A stretch of DNA of 46,122 bases from CAZHVS01 sp964536015 (GTDB lineage: Bacteria > Bacteroidota > Ignavibacteria > Ignavibacteriales > Ignavibacteriaceae): positions 1-46,122 of the forward strand of contig CAZHVS010000023.1 in NCBI GenBank assembly GCA_964536015.1, given 5' to 3'. The translations under genes were made by a program, and so were the position numbers. Under the pieces are notes generated by a model. The model was not told the origin of the DNA. It was given only the letters and a program-made list of their open reading frames with translations, and searched no databases. Shown one piece after another: positions 25,592 to 34,621 of this stretch (position 1 is the stretch's first letter; every line of letters starts with the position of its first letter).

Positions 25592-27739
25592 TTGCATACT
25601 AAAAAAATATTATTGATATTCTTCCTTTTTGTTTTTTCTATTGAAAACTATCCACAGGAAGAAGTTAAAAAATTAGAGCAGGAGTTAACAACTGCTAAGG
25701 GTAAAAAACGCATTGTAATTCTGAATGCCCTAACTATCCATTACCAGCATAAAAATGTTGATCTCTCATATAAAACTTCTGAAGAGCAATTATTATTAGC
25801 AAATGAATTGGGAGACATGAATGCAAAGGTTGAAGCATTAAGAAATATTGGATTTTACTATTACTTAAAAAATTCACTCAAGCAGGCGGATAGTATATAT
25901 TCAATTGCATATAGACTTTCCATGGAAATGGGAGATTCATCTGAAGTAGCTTCTACTCTTAATAACTGGGGGTTAATTGCCTGGAAACAAAGTGACTTGA
26001 AAAAGTCTTTCGGATTTTATAGAAGAGCCATTAATGCTGCAAGAACTGTTGATAATCAATCGGAAATTGCCCGTTCTCTTAATTATATAGGTTTAATCTT
26101 TTGGAAATGGGGCGAATATGTTTCTGCATTAAACTTTTTTGAAAAAAGTTTGAAGTTAAAAAGTAAACTAAAAAACGAATATGAACTTGCAATAACGCAA
26201 AATAATATCGCATATATTTATAATGAACTCGGCAATTATGAACAGGCTCTGTCTTATTCACGTTCTGCAATTGAAATTGCAACTCGTTTAAATGACAAAT
26301 ATGCTCTTGGCAGAGCATTGAACAACATAGGGACAACTTATTTGAAGCTTGGAGATTATAACACTTCTCTCGATTACCAATTAAAAGGAGTTAAAGTAAA
26401 AGAAGAATCCGGAGATGTAAATGGTATCGCTTACTCCTATAATGACATCGGTAATATTTATTTTCAAATGGGAAATAATTCCAAAGCAATGGAATATTTC
26501 GAGAGTAGTTTAAGATTAAGGGAAGAGATAAAAGACGCTTTCGGAATTTCAATTAGTCTTCTTAGTATTGGGAATGTTTATCTGAAAGAGAATAATTATG
26601 AAAAAGCCAAAGAGACTTTCACCAGACAAATTGAGATGGCTAAACAAAATAATTTGTCAGACGCTGTACAGAAGGGTTATTATAAACTCTATGAACTGTA
26701 CGAGAAGCAAGGAAATGTACATAAAGCATTCGAGTATTTTAAAAAATATGCAAGTTATAATGATACCGTGCTGAGAAATGAGAATAAAGACAAACTTATA
26801 GAACTCCAGGTTATCTATGAATCGGAAACGAAAGAACAAGAAATAGGACTATTAAAAAAGTCACAGGAAATTCAAAAACTACAACTTGAAAATCAGGAGA
26901 TACAGATATATTCATTAATCTTACTTGTTCTTCTAATCATTGCATTTGCCGTTTATGTTTCTTTCCGTTACAGAATAATAAAAAAACTAAAATCAGAACT
27001 CGAAGAAAAGAATAAAGAAATTGCTGAACAAAATAATAAACTATTGGAAGCAAATAGCTTAAAAGACAAATTCTTTTCGATTATTGCACACGACCTCAGA
27101 AGTCCTTTCCAGGGTTTGATTGGTTTATCACAAATTCTTCACGAAGATTTTGAAAACATTTCCGAAGAAGAAAAGAAGACATTTATCAAAAGAATGAGAG
27201 ATGGAGTGAAAAATGTTTTTGAACTCATCGAAAATCTGCTTGAATGGTCACGAGTAAGGTCGAAAACCTCTGCTATCACTTTAAAACCTATATCGTTATA
27301 TGATTCAATCAGATTTGTTTTCAGTTTACAAAAACATGCCGCAATACAAAAAGAGATAGAACTGATAAACAGCTCAAATAATTCATTGAAAGTTTTAGCT
27401 GACCAGAATATGCTTCAATCAACCTTAAACAATTTAATCAGCAATGCTATTAAATTCACCCGCGAAAAAGGTAAAATTGAAGTTGATGCAAAAGAAACTG
27501 ATAATGAAGTGATTATTTTAGTGAAAGATAATGGTGTCGGAATCGATCCTGATGATATACCCAAATTATTCAGACTTGATATTAAATTTACAACTCCTGG
27601 CACAAGCAGAGAAATTGGGACAGGGTTGGGATTAATTCTTTGTAAAGAATTGGTAGAAAAACAAGGTGGAAGAATCTGGGTTGAAAGCCAATTAAATATG
27701 GGTACAACTTTTTATTTTACTCTTCAGAAAGTTCTATAA
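25592..27739 (+). CDS. TPR-domain sensor histidine kinase
   Basis: A 715-aa hybrid of extracytoplasmic TPR repeats and a kinase. The start is TTG 25592; no ATG is available before the signal-like sequence (HTKKILLIFFLFVFS). Seven or so TPR units occupy about residues 55-395, a transmembrane helix lies near 437-458, and a coiled coil leads into HisKA. The phospho-acceptor is His500 (AHDLRSPF). The ATPase domain shows an N box (NNLISNAIKFT), DNGVGID and GTGLGL. No response regulator gene is adjacent, so the partner is elsewhere. Common architecture in the Bacteroidetes group. Confidence 0.9.
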   Translation: MHTKKILLIFFLFVFSIENYPQEEVKKLEQELTTAKGKKRIVILNALTIHYQHKNVDLSYKTSEEQLLLANELGDMNAKVEALRNIGFYYYLKNSLKQADSIYSIAYRLSMEMGDSSEVASTLNNWGLIAWKQSDLKKSFGFYRRAINAARTVDNQSEIARSLNYIGLIFWKWGEYVSALNFFEKSLKLKSKLKNEYELAITQNNIAYIYNELGNYEQALSYSRSAIEIATRLNDKYALGRALNNIGTTYLKLGDYNTSLDYQLKGVKVKEESGDVNGIAYSYNDIGNIYFQMGNNSKAMEYFESSLRLREEIKDAFGISISLLSIGNVYLKENNYEKAKETFTRQIEMAKQNNLSDAVQKGYYKLYELYEKQGNVHKAFEYFKKYASYNDTVLRNENKDKLIELQVIYESETKEQEIGLLKKSQEIQKLQLENQEIQIYSLILLVLLIIAFAVYVSFRYRIIKKLKSELEEKNKEIAEQNNKLLEANSLKDKFFSIIAHDLRSPFQGLIGLSQILHEDFENISEEEKKTFIKRMRDGVKNVFELIENLLEWSRVRSKTSAITLKPISLYDSIRFVFSLQKHAAIQKEIELINSSNNSLKVLADQNMLQSTLNNLISNAIKFTREKGKIEVDAKETDNEVIILVKDNGVGIDPDDIPKLFRLDIKFTTPGTSREIGTGLGLILCKELVEKQGGRIWVESQLNMGTTFYFTLQKVL

Positions 27740-27793
27740 TTTTATTTAATTTTGATACAGAACTTTATTTAATTTTTAACAAAAGGGATTAAT

Positions 27794-28882
27794 ATGGAAA
27801 ATCGTGTTTTTAATTTTAATGCTGGTCCTGCAATTCTTCCTGAAGAAGTACTTAAGGAAGCACAGGAAAATTTGTTTATTCTTCCCGGACAGGGAATGTC
27901 AATACTTGAAATGAGTCATCGTTCAAAAAAGTTTGAAGAGATTCTTGCAAGTGCAAAAAGCGGTATAAAACAATTGCTTGACATTAATGATAATTATGAA
28001 ATTCTCTTTTTACAGGGCGGTGCAAGCCTTCAATTTTCAATGATTCCAATGAACTTAATGCCTCCACAAAATAATGCAGATTATATTGTAACCGGAAGCT
28101 GGTCTGAAAAAGCTGTTAAAGAAGCAAAGAAAGTTGGAACAGTAAACGTTATTAATCCGACAAAAGCAGAAAATTACAAACGACTTCCTAAACCAGAAGA
28201 AATAAAATTAAATCCAGACGCAGCTTATGTTCATTTTACTTCAAATGAAACAATTCATGGTGTGGAATGGATGACTGAACCTGAAGTCGGGAATGTTCCT
28301 TTAGTTTGTGATGCATCATCTGATATACTTCATAAAAAAATTGATGTAAACAAATATGCTTTAATCTATGCAGGCGCTCAAAAAAATATTGGACCTTCAG
28401 GAGTTGTACTTGTTATCATAAGAAAAGATATGGTTACAAAAAGCCAGGATTCGTTGCATACAATGTTAAACTATAAAGTTCAGGTTGAAAATAATTCCTT
28501 GTATAACACTCCGAATACTTTTGGAATTTATATAATTGACCTTGTTGCAAAACACCTTCTTAAAAAAGGCGGCTTGGATGCAATGCACAAGTTAAATCTT
28601 GAGAAAGCTAAAATACTTTATGACGCTATTGATAACAGCAATGGTTACTATAAAGGACACGCTGAAAAAGATTGTCGTTCATTGATGAACGTAACCTGGC
28701 GAATGCCCAACGAAGAGCTCGAAGCTAAATTTGCAAGTGAAGCATCAAAAGCTGGTATGGTTGGATTAAAGGGACATCGTTCTGTTGGAGGTTTAAGAGC
28801 TTCAATTTACAACGCTTTCCCTAAAAAAGGCGTTGAAGAATTAGTGAAGTTCATGAAAGAATTTCAACAAAAAAACGGATAA
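27794..28882 (+). CDS. serC: Phosphoserine aminotransferase
   Basis: A 362-aa PLP enzyme that makes O-phosphoserine from 3-phosphohydroxypyruvate, and also acts in pyridoxal phosphate synthesis. The N-terminal FNFNAGPAILPEEVL is diagnostic. LEMSHRS, LFLQGGASLQF, the Schiff-base Lys197 in YAGAQKNIGPSG, and GLKGHRSVGGLRASIYNA at the C-terminus are all present. Length is typical. It lies 54 bp after the histidine kinase and is followed by a terminator hairpin. serA and serB are not in the window. Confidence 0.97.
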   Translation: MENRVFNFNAGPAILPEEVLKEAQENLFILPGQGMSILEMSHRSKKFEEILASAKSGIKQLLDINDNYEILFLQGGASLQFSMIPMNLMPPQNNADYIVTGSWSEKAVKEAKKVGTVNVINPTKAENYKRLPKPEEIKLNPDAAYVHFTSNETIHGVEWMTEPEVGNVPLVCDASSDILHKKIDVNKYALIYAGAQKNIGPSGVVLVIIRKDMVTKSQDSLHTMLNYKVQVENNSLYNTPNTFGIYIIDLVAKHLLKKGGLDAMHKLNLEKAKILYDAIDNSNGYYKGHAEKDCRSLMNVTWRMPNEELEAKFASEASKAGMVGLKGHRSVGGLRASIYNAFPKKGVEELVKFMKEFQQKNG

Positions 28883-28891
28883 TAAAAAATT

Positions 28892-28918
28892 AAGACGGGA
28901 TACTTTCCCGTCTTTTTA
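28892..28918 (+). terminator. Terminator after serC
   Basis: A perfect 9-bp stem, AAGACGGGA (28892-28900) with TCCCGTCTT (28906-28914), has a 5-nt loop and a short T-run. It ends immediately before the AAAGGAG ribosome binding site of the next gene, so partial read-through is possible. Confidence 0.82.
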
Positions 28919-28934
28919 ATTTAAAGGAGTTGAT

Positions 28935-29366
28935 ATGAAATTTCTTTTTGTGACCGGTTTGTTTTTAGTTACCATTCTCTTTTTAGGATGTAATCCAAAA
29001 GAAAGCACAAAACTGCAAGCATTCAGTCCGGAAGCATTTGCATATGATCTTGGCGATGGATGGGAAGTTAATGCATCAATAAGAATTAAAGGATTCACTC
29101 AGAATGAATCTGCCGGAAAATTTTCTACTTCTATTAATTATAAAATTGATTTAGAAAAACCTGACGGAAAACTGGTAAAAGAAATTTTCAAAAATAAACT
29201 CGAGAAAAAGAGCGGTGAAAAATTTCTTGATCTACCGGTTGAAGTTCAGTTTGAACTTGACTCAACGTACTCTGCCGGTAAGTATAAAATTATTTTTAAC
29301 ATAGAAGACTTGAACAGCAAGCAAATTATCACCGCACAAAAAGAATTTGAACTTGGTGAAGATTAA
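28935..29366 (+). CDS. Small lipoprotein, unknown
   Basis: A 143-aa predicted lipoprotein with a hydrophobic signal sequence ending LFLGC (Cys at about residue 19) and a strong ribosome binding site (AAAGGAG). The mature part is a single beta-rich domain with no family I recognise (NASIRIKGFTQNESAGKFSTSIN...). It resembles small Ig-like periplasmic lipoproteins. It follows serC after a terminator and converges on the hydrolase gene. Confidence 0.65.
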   Translation: MKFLFVTGLFLVTILFLGCNPKESTKLQAFSPEAFAYDLGDGWEVNASIRIKGFTQNESAGKFSTSINYKIDLEKPDGKLVKEIFKNKLEKKSGEKFLDLPVEVQFELDSTYSAGKYKIIFNIEDLNSKQIITAQKEFELGED

Positions 29367-29377
29367 TCACTATTAAA

Positions 29378-30271
29378 TCATTTGAATACCGGAATATCAT
29401 TCAAACAACTTGCATTCAGAAACTGCAAGAATTGTTCTTTTTTAGAAATTACATCATTATGTCCAAGTTTTGAATGTACAAAAATTAATTTATTATTTTT
29501 CAAATCATCCGGTTTAATTTCATCTTCTGTATTATAGAAATAAGGAATGCCCCATCCTTTTAAATCATCCATTAAAATTTCTGATTGCTCTTTTGTTCCG
29601 CCATCATCAGTAAAAATATTTATTAACTTTCCATTAAAATGATCGAACCAGTAAACGTATTTTTCTAACTGACCATACAAAGCATCAAACAAATATACTT
29701 CTTTAACATACTCAGGAATTCCACTACGCATTAAAGAAAATGCCATAACTCTATACGCTCCACTATGTCCAGCTAATATCACCTGTCCTAATTTTCTTTT
29801 TTTAATTTTCCCATTCTCCTGTAAAGTTTTCATGACTTCATTAATAAAAATTCTTAAACCGGCACTATCTTCAAGCTTTCCTCCAAAAGAATCGGGAGAA
29901 TTTTTTGGTCCTTCAGGAAAAACAAATATTGCATTTTTCTTGCTTTTACTAAATTGTTCAATCAACTTAAATTGGTTTAACGCACTATCCACATTATTCC
30001 ACCATCCATGAAAATATATTACCAGATCAACTGTACCTGTAATAAAATATCCCTTTGGAATAAACATTACAACTGTACTGTCTGAATAATGTTCATAAGA
30101 TGAAAAAGACTGATTATTGTATGTGTGTCCATTCTCTCTCTTGGGATGTGGGAATGGAGCCGCGCCAAGTTTGGCTATTACAATATCGCCGTAATCAGAG
30201 TAACGTGTTTCAAGAGATTGTGAATAAGTTATCATCAGTGAAATACTTAAAAAGAATAATACTGTCTTCAT
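29378..30271 (-). CDS. Secreted alpha/beta-hydrolase-like protein
   Basis: A 297-aa exported protein with a signal peptide (about 1-18). The core looks like an alpha/beta-hydrolase: an oxyanion-hole strand VIYFHGWWNN (about 84-93), the nucleophile elbow AGHSGAY with Ser170, and a late LGHNDVI that could supply the catalytic His. Esterase or peptidase activity is the likeliest role, but the substrate is unknown. The next gene upstream is the divergent dnaE N-half, with 191 bp between. Confidence 0.7.
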   Translation of the reverse strand: MKTVLFFLSISLMITYSQSLETRYSDYGDIVIAKLGAAPFPHPKRENGHTYNNQSFSSYEHYSDSTVVMFIPKGYFITGTVDLVIYFHGWWNNVDSALNQFKLIEQFSKSKKNAIFVFPEGPKNSPDSFGGKLEDSAGLRIFINEVMKTLQENGKIKKRKLGQVILAGHSGAYRVMAFSLMRSGIPEYVKEVYLFDALYGQLEKYVYWFDHFNGKLINIFTDDGGTKEQSEILMDDLKGWGIPYFYNTEDEIKPDDLKNNKLIFVHSKLGHNDVISKKEQFLQFLNASCLNDIPVFK

Positions 30272-30462
30272 GAAATTCCATTTTTTTATTTTAAATATCG
30301 TTCAACACAATTAAACAAACAAAACTCATGTTCTACTCAGTCGTTTTTTATAAATTAAAGTACCAATTTTTCTTAAATAATAACTTTTATATCATTTTTA
30401 GTTGTATTAAGTTTTTATCAGTCATATAAAATTTTACACTAAAAAAACTCTGTGCATTTTTA

Positions 30463-32106
30463 ATGTATTCACTTCATATACATTCAAATTATTCATTCCT
30501 ATCAGGGACTATTCCTGTTGAAAGTCTGATAGAGAAAGCCAGTCAATATAATCTGCGGAATCTTTCTCTTACCGATAAAAATGGTATGTATGGACTTATC
30601 AAATTTTACAAGACAGCAAAAGATGCCTCTATAAAGCCAATATTGGGCAGTTTAATTGATGAGCCAACCGATGAGAAAACTTATGCAGTTTTTCTTGCAA
30701 AAAATAACAAAGGTTATTCTGAACTTTGCAAGTTAATTACTGCCAGACAGTTGAAAGAAGATTTTTCTTTGTTTAAAGAGTTGCAAACCGAATTGAGTAA
30801 TCTATTCATTATCACTCCTTCAATAAATTTATTAAAAAATATTCCTCATTATAAAAACATTTTTGCAGAGCTTATTGTTCTTCCTTCAAAAAAGAAGAAA
30901 AACAGAAGTTTATATGAATTCGCAAATGAAAATAATATTGGACTTGTTCCATCGCATCCGGTTTTTATGCTGAACAAAGATGATTTTATTTTGCACAAAG
31001 TTGTTACAGCAATAAAAAACAGAACGACAATTGCAAATCTACGACCCAATGATTTGGCGGATGAAGAATTTTATTTCAAGGAGCCGAACGAATTAATCAA
31101 TACATGGAAAAAAATTCCCGAAGCTATGAACAATCTAAGCTTTATCTGCTCTAATTGTGATGTTGATCTTGAACCAGGCAAAACAAAATTTCCGCAATAT
31201 TCACCTCCGGCAGGACAGACTTCTTTTTCATTTTTGTGGGAACTTGCTTTCAAAGGGTTAAAAGAAAAATATAATAAGATTACAAAAGAATTAACTGACA
31301 GATTACAATATGAACTCTCGGTTATAGATGAATTAAACTTTTCCGATTATTTTTTAGTTGTGTGGGAAATAGTTCGCGAAGCAAAAAGACGCGGTATGAT
31401 GATGATTGGTCGTGGCTCTTCTGCTAATAGTCTTGTTGCTTATTGTCTTGGATTTGTAAATGTTGATCCAATAAAACATCATCTTTATTTCGAGCGTTTT
31501 TTGAACAGAGGAAGGTCTTCGCCTCCTGATATTGACCTCGATTTTTCCTGGCGGGAACGTGATGAACTTGTAAAATTTGTTTTTGAAAAATTTGGTTATG
31601 ATAAAGTTGCAATGATTTCGACCACTAACACGTTTAGGGCCAAATCTGCTTTTAGAGAAACCGCAAAAGTTTTCGGCATTTCTGATTCTGAAATTTCTGA
31701 AATAAGTAAATTTATTCCATGGACTGATGCTCGCAATCTTCCAAATGTTGCAGAAAAATTTCCCGAATCAAAAACACTCAAATTAAATTCTGAACCGTGG
31801 AAAAGTATAATTGATATTGCATCACGACTTGCAAATTTTCCAAGGCACTTAAGTATTCACCCAAGCGGAATTATTATCACTCCAACACCCGTTACTGATT
31901 ATACATCTCTGGAATATGCAAGTAACAAAGGACTTGGTTTAATTATTACTCAACCCGACATGTATTCAATTGAAGACCTGGGATTAATAAAAATTGATCT
32001 TCTCAGCCAACGTTCTTTAGGTGTTTTGAGAGATACGATGAAAAGTTTGAAAAAAGAAAAACCCGACCAAATTACTGGGAAGATTTTTCCCTTAGAAAAA
32101 AGATAA
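30463..32106 (+). CDS. dnaE: DnaE-type DNA polymerase, N-terminal half (PHP + palm)
   Basis: A 547-aa N-terminal part of a C-family polymerase. The PHP domain starts at residue 1 with HIHSNYSFLSG. The palm carries GRGSSANSLVAYCLG, then PDIDLDF with catalytic Asp358/Asp360, and the third acidic residue Asp512 (IKIDLLSQRS), equivalent to E. coli Asp401, 403 and 555. Several blocks (RGRSSPPDIDLDF, FRAKSAFRETAK) resemble the error-prone DnaE2 type more than replicative DnaE1. The ORF stops just where the fingers should begin; the rest is in the same frame from 32221. All catalytic residues are in this half. Confidence 0.85.
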   Translation: MYSLHIHSNYSFLSGTIPVESLIEKASQYNLRNLSLTDKNGMYGLIKFYKTAKDASIKPILGSLIDEPTDEKTYAVFLAKNNKGYSELCKLITARQLKEDFSLFKELQTELSNLFIITPSINLLKNIPHYKNIFAELIVLPSKKKKNRSLYEFANENNIGLVPSHPVFMLNKDDFILHKVVTAIKNRTTIANLRPNDLADEEFYFKEPNELINTWKKIPEAMNNLSFICSNCDVDLEPGKTKFPQYSPPAGQTSFSFLWELAFKGLKEKYNKITKELTDRLQYELSVIDELNFSDYFLVVWEIVREAKRRGMMMIGRGSSANSLVAYCLGFVNVDPIKHHLYFERFLNRGRSSPPDIDLDFSWRERDELVKFVFEKFGYDKVAMISTTNTFRAKSAFRETAKVFGISDSEISEISKFIPWTDARNLPNVAEKFPESKTLKLNSEPWKSIIDIASRLANFPRHLSIHPSGIIITPTPVTDYTSLEYASNKGLGLIITQPDMYSIEDLGLIKIDLLSQRSLGVLRDTMKSLKKEKPDQITGKIFPLEKR

Positions 32107-32220
32107 TATTAGTGGAATTAGATTTTCGTAATCAATACTATTAATCCCGTATTGGTCAAAATATATTCTTGAATTTGATAAGGCTTTGAATTATTTTTCA
32201 TTAAGCCAATAAACAATAAG
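32107..32220 (+). other. Non-coding gap splitting dnaE
   Basis: 114 bp between two ORFs that share a reading frame. In that frame it has several stop codons (TAG 32110 and 32119, two TGA near 32170, TAA 32179) besides the TAA that ends the first half. A weak hairpin (CAATAC 32133-32138 with GTATTG 32149-32154) is the only structure seen. No IS ends, target duplication or intein motif was found. No ribosome binding site clearly precedes ATG 32221. Confidence 0.7.
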
Positions 32221-33864
32221 ATGAAAAAGACAACCACCAAAACAACAAACAGCACTAGGATTTTTTCTCTTTTTCCGCCGGTAGAAAGAAAGGTTGAAAA
32301 AGTTGGTTTTGATATTTATGACTATGAAATGCTTTTTAATGATGAGCCTACAAAAAACCTTATCCGCGAAGGAAAAACAATAGGGTGTTTTTATATTGAA
32401 TCGCCGGGAATGCGTAATCTTCTTAAACAATTAAACGTCGAAGATTTTGAAATGCTTACTGCTGCAAGTTCTATAATACGTCCCGGTGTTGCCGAAAGCG
32501 GAATGATGCAGGAGTTTATTGCTCGCCACAAAGATCCTTCAAAAAGAAAATACCTTATTCCCGAGATGGGAGAAGTGCTTGGTGATACTTATGGTGTAAT
32601 GATTTACCAGGAAGACGTAATTAAAGTTGCAAATAAAATTGCTGGTTTAACCCTGGAAGAATCTGATTTTTTGCGAAGAGCAATGAGCGGCAAAATGCGT
32701 TCACATAAAGAAATGAATAAACTGAAAGACAGGTTTTTCAACTCTTGCATTGAGGTTAAACACTACTCGGAAGAAGTTACAAAAGAACTGTGGAGACAGG
32801 TAGAATCGTTTGCAGGATATGCTTTTTGTAAAGCACACAGTGCTTCATTTGCTTTGCTTTCTTTTCAGGTTGCATATCTTAAAGCTCATTATCCGGCAGA
32901 ATTTATGGCTGGGGTTTTAAACAACCGCGGTGGTTTTTACAGTCCTGCTGTTTATATACAGGAATGTAAAAGACTTGGTCTGACGGTAAAACTTCCCTGC
33001 ATAAACGAAAGCGAATATCATTACATAGGTAACAACGATTCAATCCGTATTGGTTTTATGGCTATAAAAAATTTACCTGAAGACGTTATTGATAAAATTA
33101 TTGAAGAACGAAACAATAACGGTAAATATGTTTCACTTGCAGATTTTCTTGTAAGAACTAAAACCGGTTATGAAACATCGGAGATATTAATCAAATCAGG
33201 TGCTATGGATTGTTTTAACAAACCACGACAAACATTGCTGAGACTGCTTGATGTTTATATTAAACACAGAAAAATCCTTGACGCCAATTACAACAACCTT
33301 TTTGTTAATGAGTCTTTTTCTTTAGAAGAAAAAATTCAAAACGAAACAGATTTTTCTATTGAACAAAAATGTTTAATGGAACTTGAAATTTTTGATTATA
33401 TGGTATCGCATCATCCACTGGATTTTTTTACTGAATATGCGAAACAGAAAAAAGTAATTTCTTCTTCACAAATGGAGAAATTTAACGGTAAAAAAGTTAA
33501 AATGCTCGGATGGTATATGTCTTCAAAAAGAATAAGAACAAAGAATAAAGAAATAATGAAATTCCTTTCGCTTGAAGATTTAACAGGCACTTTTGAGGCA
33601 GTGTTGTTTCCAAGAACTTATTCAATCTATGCAACAAAAACTCTTTCGATGGGACCATATCTTGTCGAGGGAAAAGTTGATGGCAGGAATATTATTGTCG
33701 ATAAGTTGTCGGTAGTTGAATCTAAAAATGTAAAACTTAAAAGCTGGAACGATAGTGCAGAGAATCAATACTTTGGTGATGTTGAAAAAGTTTCGGAAGA
33801 AGAATTTATTTCGCTAAGTAAAGAAGAGCGTGAATTTATAAGGAGAGCCTACATTAACAGCTGA
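32221..33864 (+). CDS. dnaE: DnaE-type DNA polymerase, C-terminal half (fingers to OB domain)
   Basis: A 547-aa C-terminal part. After a basic, low-similarity stretch (about residues 1-29) the fingers start with the EPTKNLIREGKTIGCFYIESPGM region, then IIRPG, YQEDV, FLRRAMSGK and FAGYAFCKAHSASFA, all standard C-family blocks. A helix-hairpin-helix region (about 265-325) and an OB-fold (about 415-500, VKMLGWYMSSKRIRTK...) follow. Alone it lacks catalytic aspartates and would need the first half. The start at ATG 32221 is a guess, since the frame is open from 32182. Its end overlaps the convergent GT2 gene by 11 bp. Confidence 0.82.
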   Translation: MKKTTTKTTNSTRIFSLFPPVERKVEKVGFDIYDYEMLFNDEPTKNLIREGKTIGCFYIESPGMRNLLKQLNVEDFEMLTAASSIIRPGVAESGMMQEFIARHKDPSKRKYLIPEMGEVLGDTYGVMIYQEDVIKVANKIAGLTLEESDFLRRAMSGKMRSHKEMNKLKDRFFNSCIEVKHYSEEVTKELWRQVESFAGYAFCKAHSASFALLSFQVAYLKAHYPAEFMAGVLNNRGGFYSPAVYIQECKRLGLTVKLPCINESEYHYIGNNDSIRIGFMAIKNLPEDVIDKIIEERNNNGKYVSLADFLVRTKTGYETSEILIKSGAMDCFNKPRQTLLRLLDVYIKHRKILDANYNNLFVNESFSLEEKIQNETDFSIEQKCLMELEIFDYMVSHHPLDFFTEYAKQKKVISSSQMEKFNGKKVKMLGWYMSSKRIRTKNKEIMKFLSLEDLTGTFEAVLFPRTYSIYATKTLSMGPYLVEGKVDGRNIIVDKLSVVESKNVKLKSWNDSAENQYFGDVEKVSEEEFISLSKEEREFIRRAYINS

Positions 33865-34621
33865 TTTTTTCCCTGTAATCCAGTTCCCATAGTTTTGCAT
33901 ACTTGGCAAATACATAGTTAGCTGATGCCATACATAAAATAAGTCCAGGAACTCCATCCAGAAAACCAAGCCGCAAAAAATACATTTTTAAAAAAATAAA
34001 TATTGGTCGAATTATTAAATCGGATATTTTAAAAGTTTTTCCTCGTTCAAGCAATTCACTTGATGCAAGTGAAGTATAATTATTAAATTTTTCAAAGTAA
34101 TGTGATAAAGAAGGATCTGTAAAATGATCTATATCGCTTTTAAATTTTCCGGTCTCACCTTCTATAACAAGATGTTCGTGTACTTTGCTATTGCTGAATT
34201 TAACTTTTGTTTTGTTAAACAGTCTGGTAACTCTTCCGGGATACCAGCCGCAATGTTTAATCCATCTGCCAAGAAAAAAAGCACGTCTTGGAAATGAATA
34301 TGCATCAAAAACAGGAGTTGATTTTTTGAAGTTATTAATTTCTTTACAAAGATTTTCTGTCAGTGATTCATCAGCATCGATCCATAACACCCAATCGTTA
34401 GTTGTTTTTTCAAGTCCTGTTTGCTTTGTGTTTGCATATCCGTTCCACTTCACAAATTCATATTTAACCTGCGGAAAACTTTGTATTATCTCTACTGTTT
34501 TGTCAGTTGTAGTATCATCAACAAGTATAATTATCTCATCAATACAATTTAACTGGCTCTCAATACAAGAGTGAATATTTTTTTCTTCATTCTTCGCAAT
34601 AATAAGTGATGAGATTTTCAT
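33854..34621 (-). CDS. GT2 glycosyltransferase, WaaE/KdtX-like
   Basis: A 255-aa family 2 transferase (GT-A fold) resembling LPS-core enzymes of the WaaE/KdtX group. The N-terminal SLIIAKNEEKNI, the VDDTTTDKT nucleotide-binding turn and the WIDADES (DxD) motif are present. CGWYPGRVTRLFNK is typical of this subgroup. A hydrophobic, membrane-associated C-terminus follows. Its start overlaps the stop of the GT9 gene, so it is translationally coupled as the last gene of a four-gene minus-strand unit (37942 down to 33854). Sugar and acceptor are unknown. Confidence 0.88.
   Translation of the reverse strand: MKISSLIIAKNEEKNIHSCIESQLNCIDEIIILVDDTTTDKTVEIIQSFPQVKYEFVKWNGYANTKQTGLEKTTNDWVLWIDADESLTENLCKEINNFKKSTPVFDAYSFPRRAFFLGRWIKHCGWYPGRVTRLFNKTKVKFSNSKVHEHLVIEGETGKFKSDIDHFTDPSLSHYFEKFNNYTSLASSELLERGKTFKISDLIIRPIFIFLKMYFLRLGFLDGVPGLILCMASANYVFAKYAKLWELDYREKISC

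Noticed and set aside
32133..32154. Terminator hairpin in the dnaE gap
   Set aside because: The stem is only six A/T-rich pairs with a 10-nt loop and no T-run after it.
32107..32220. Intein or simple frameshift in dnaE
   Set aside because: The two halves are in the same frame, with several stops between. No intein splicing blocks (Cys start, TxxH, His-Asn end) are present in the short gap.
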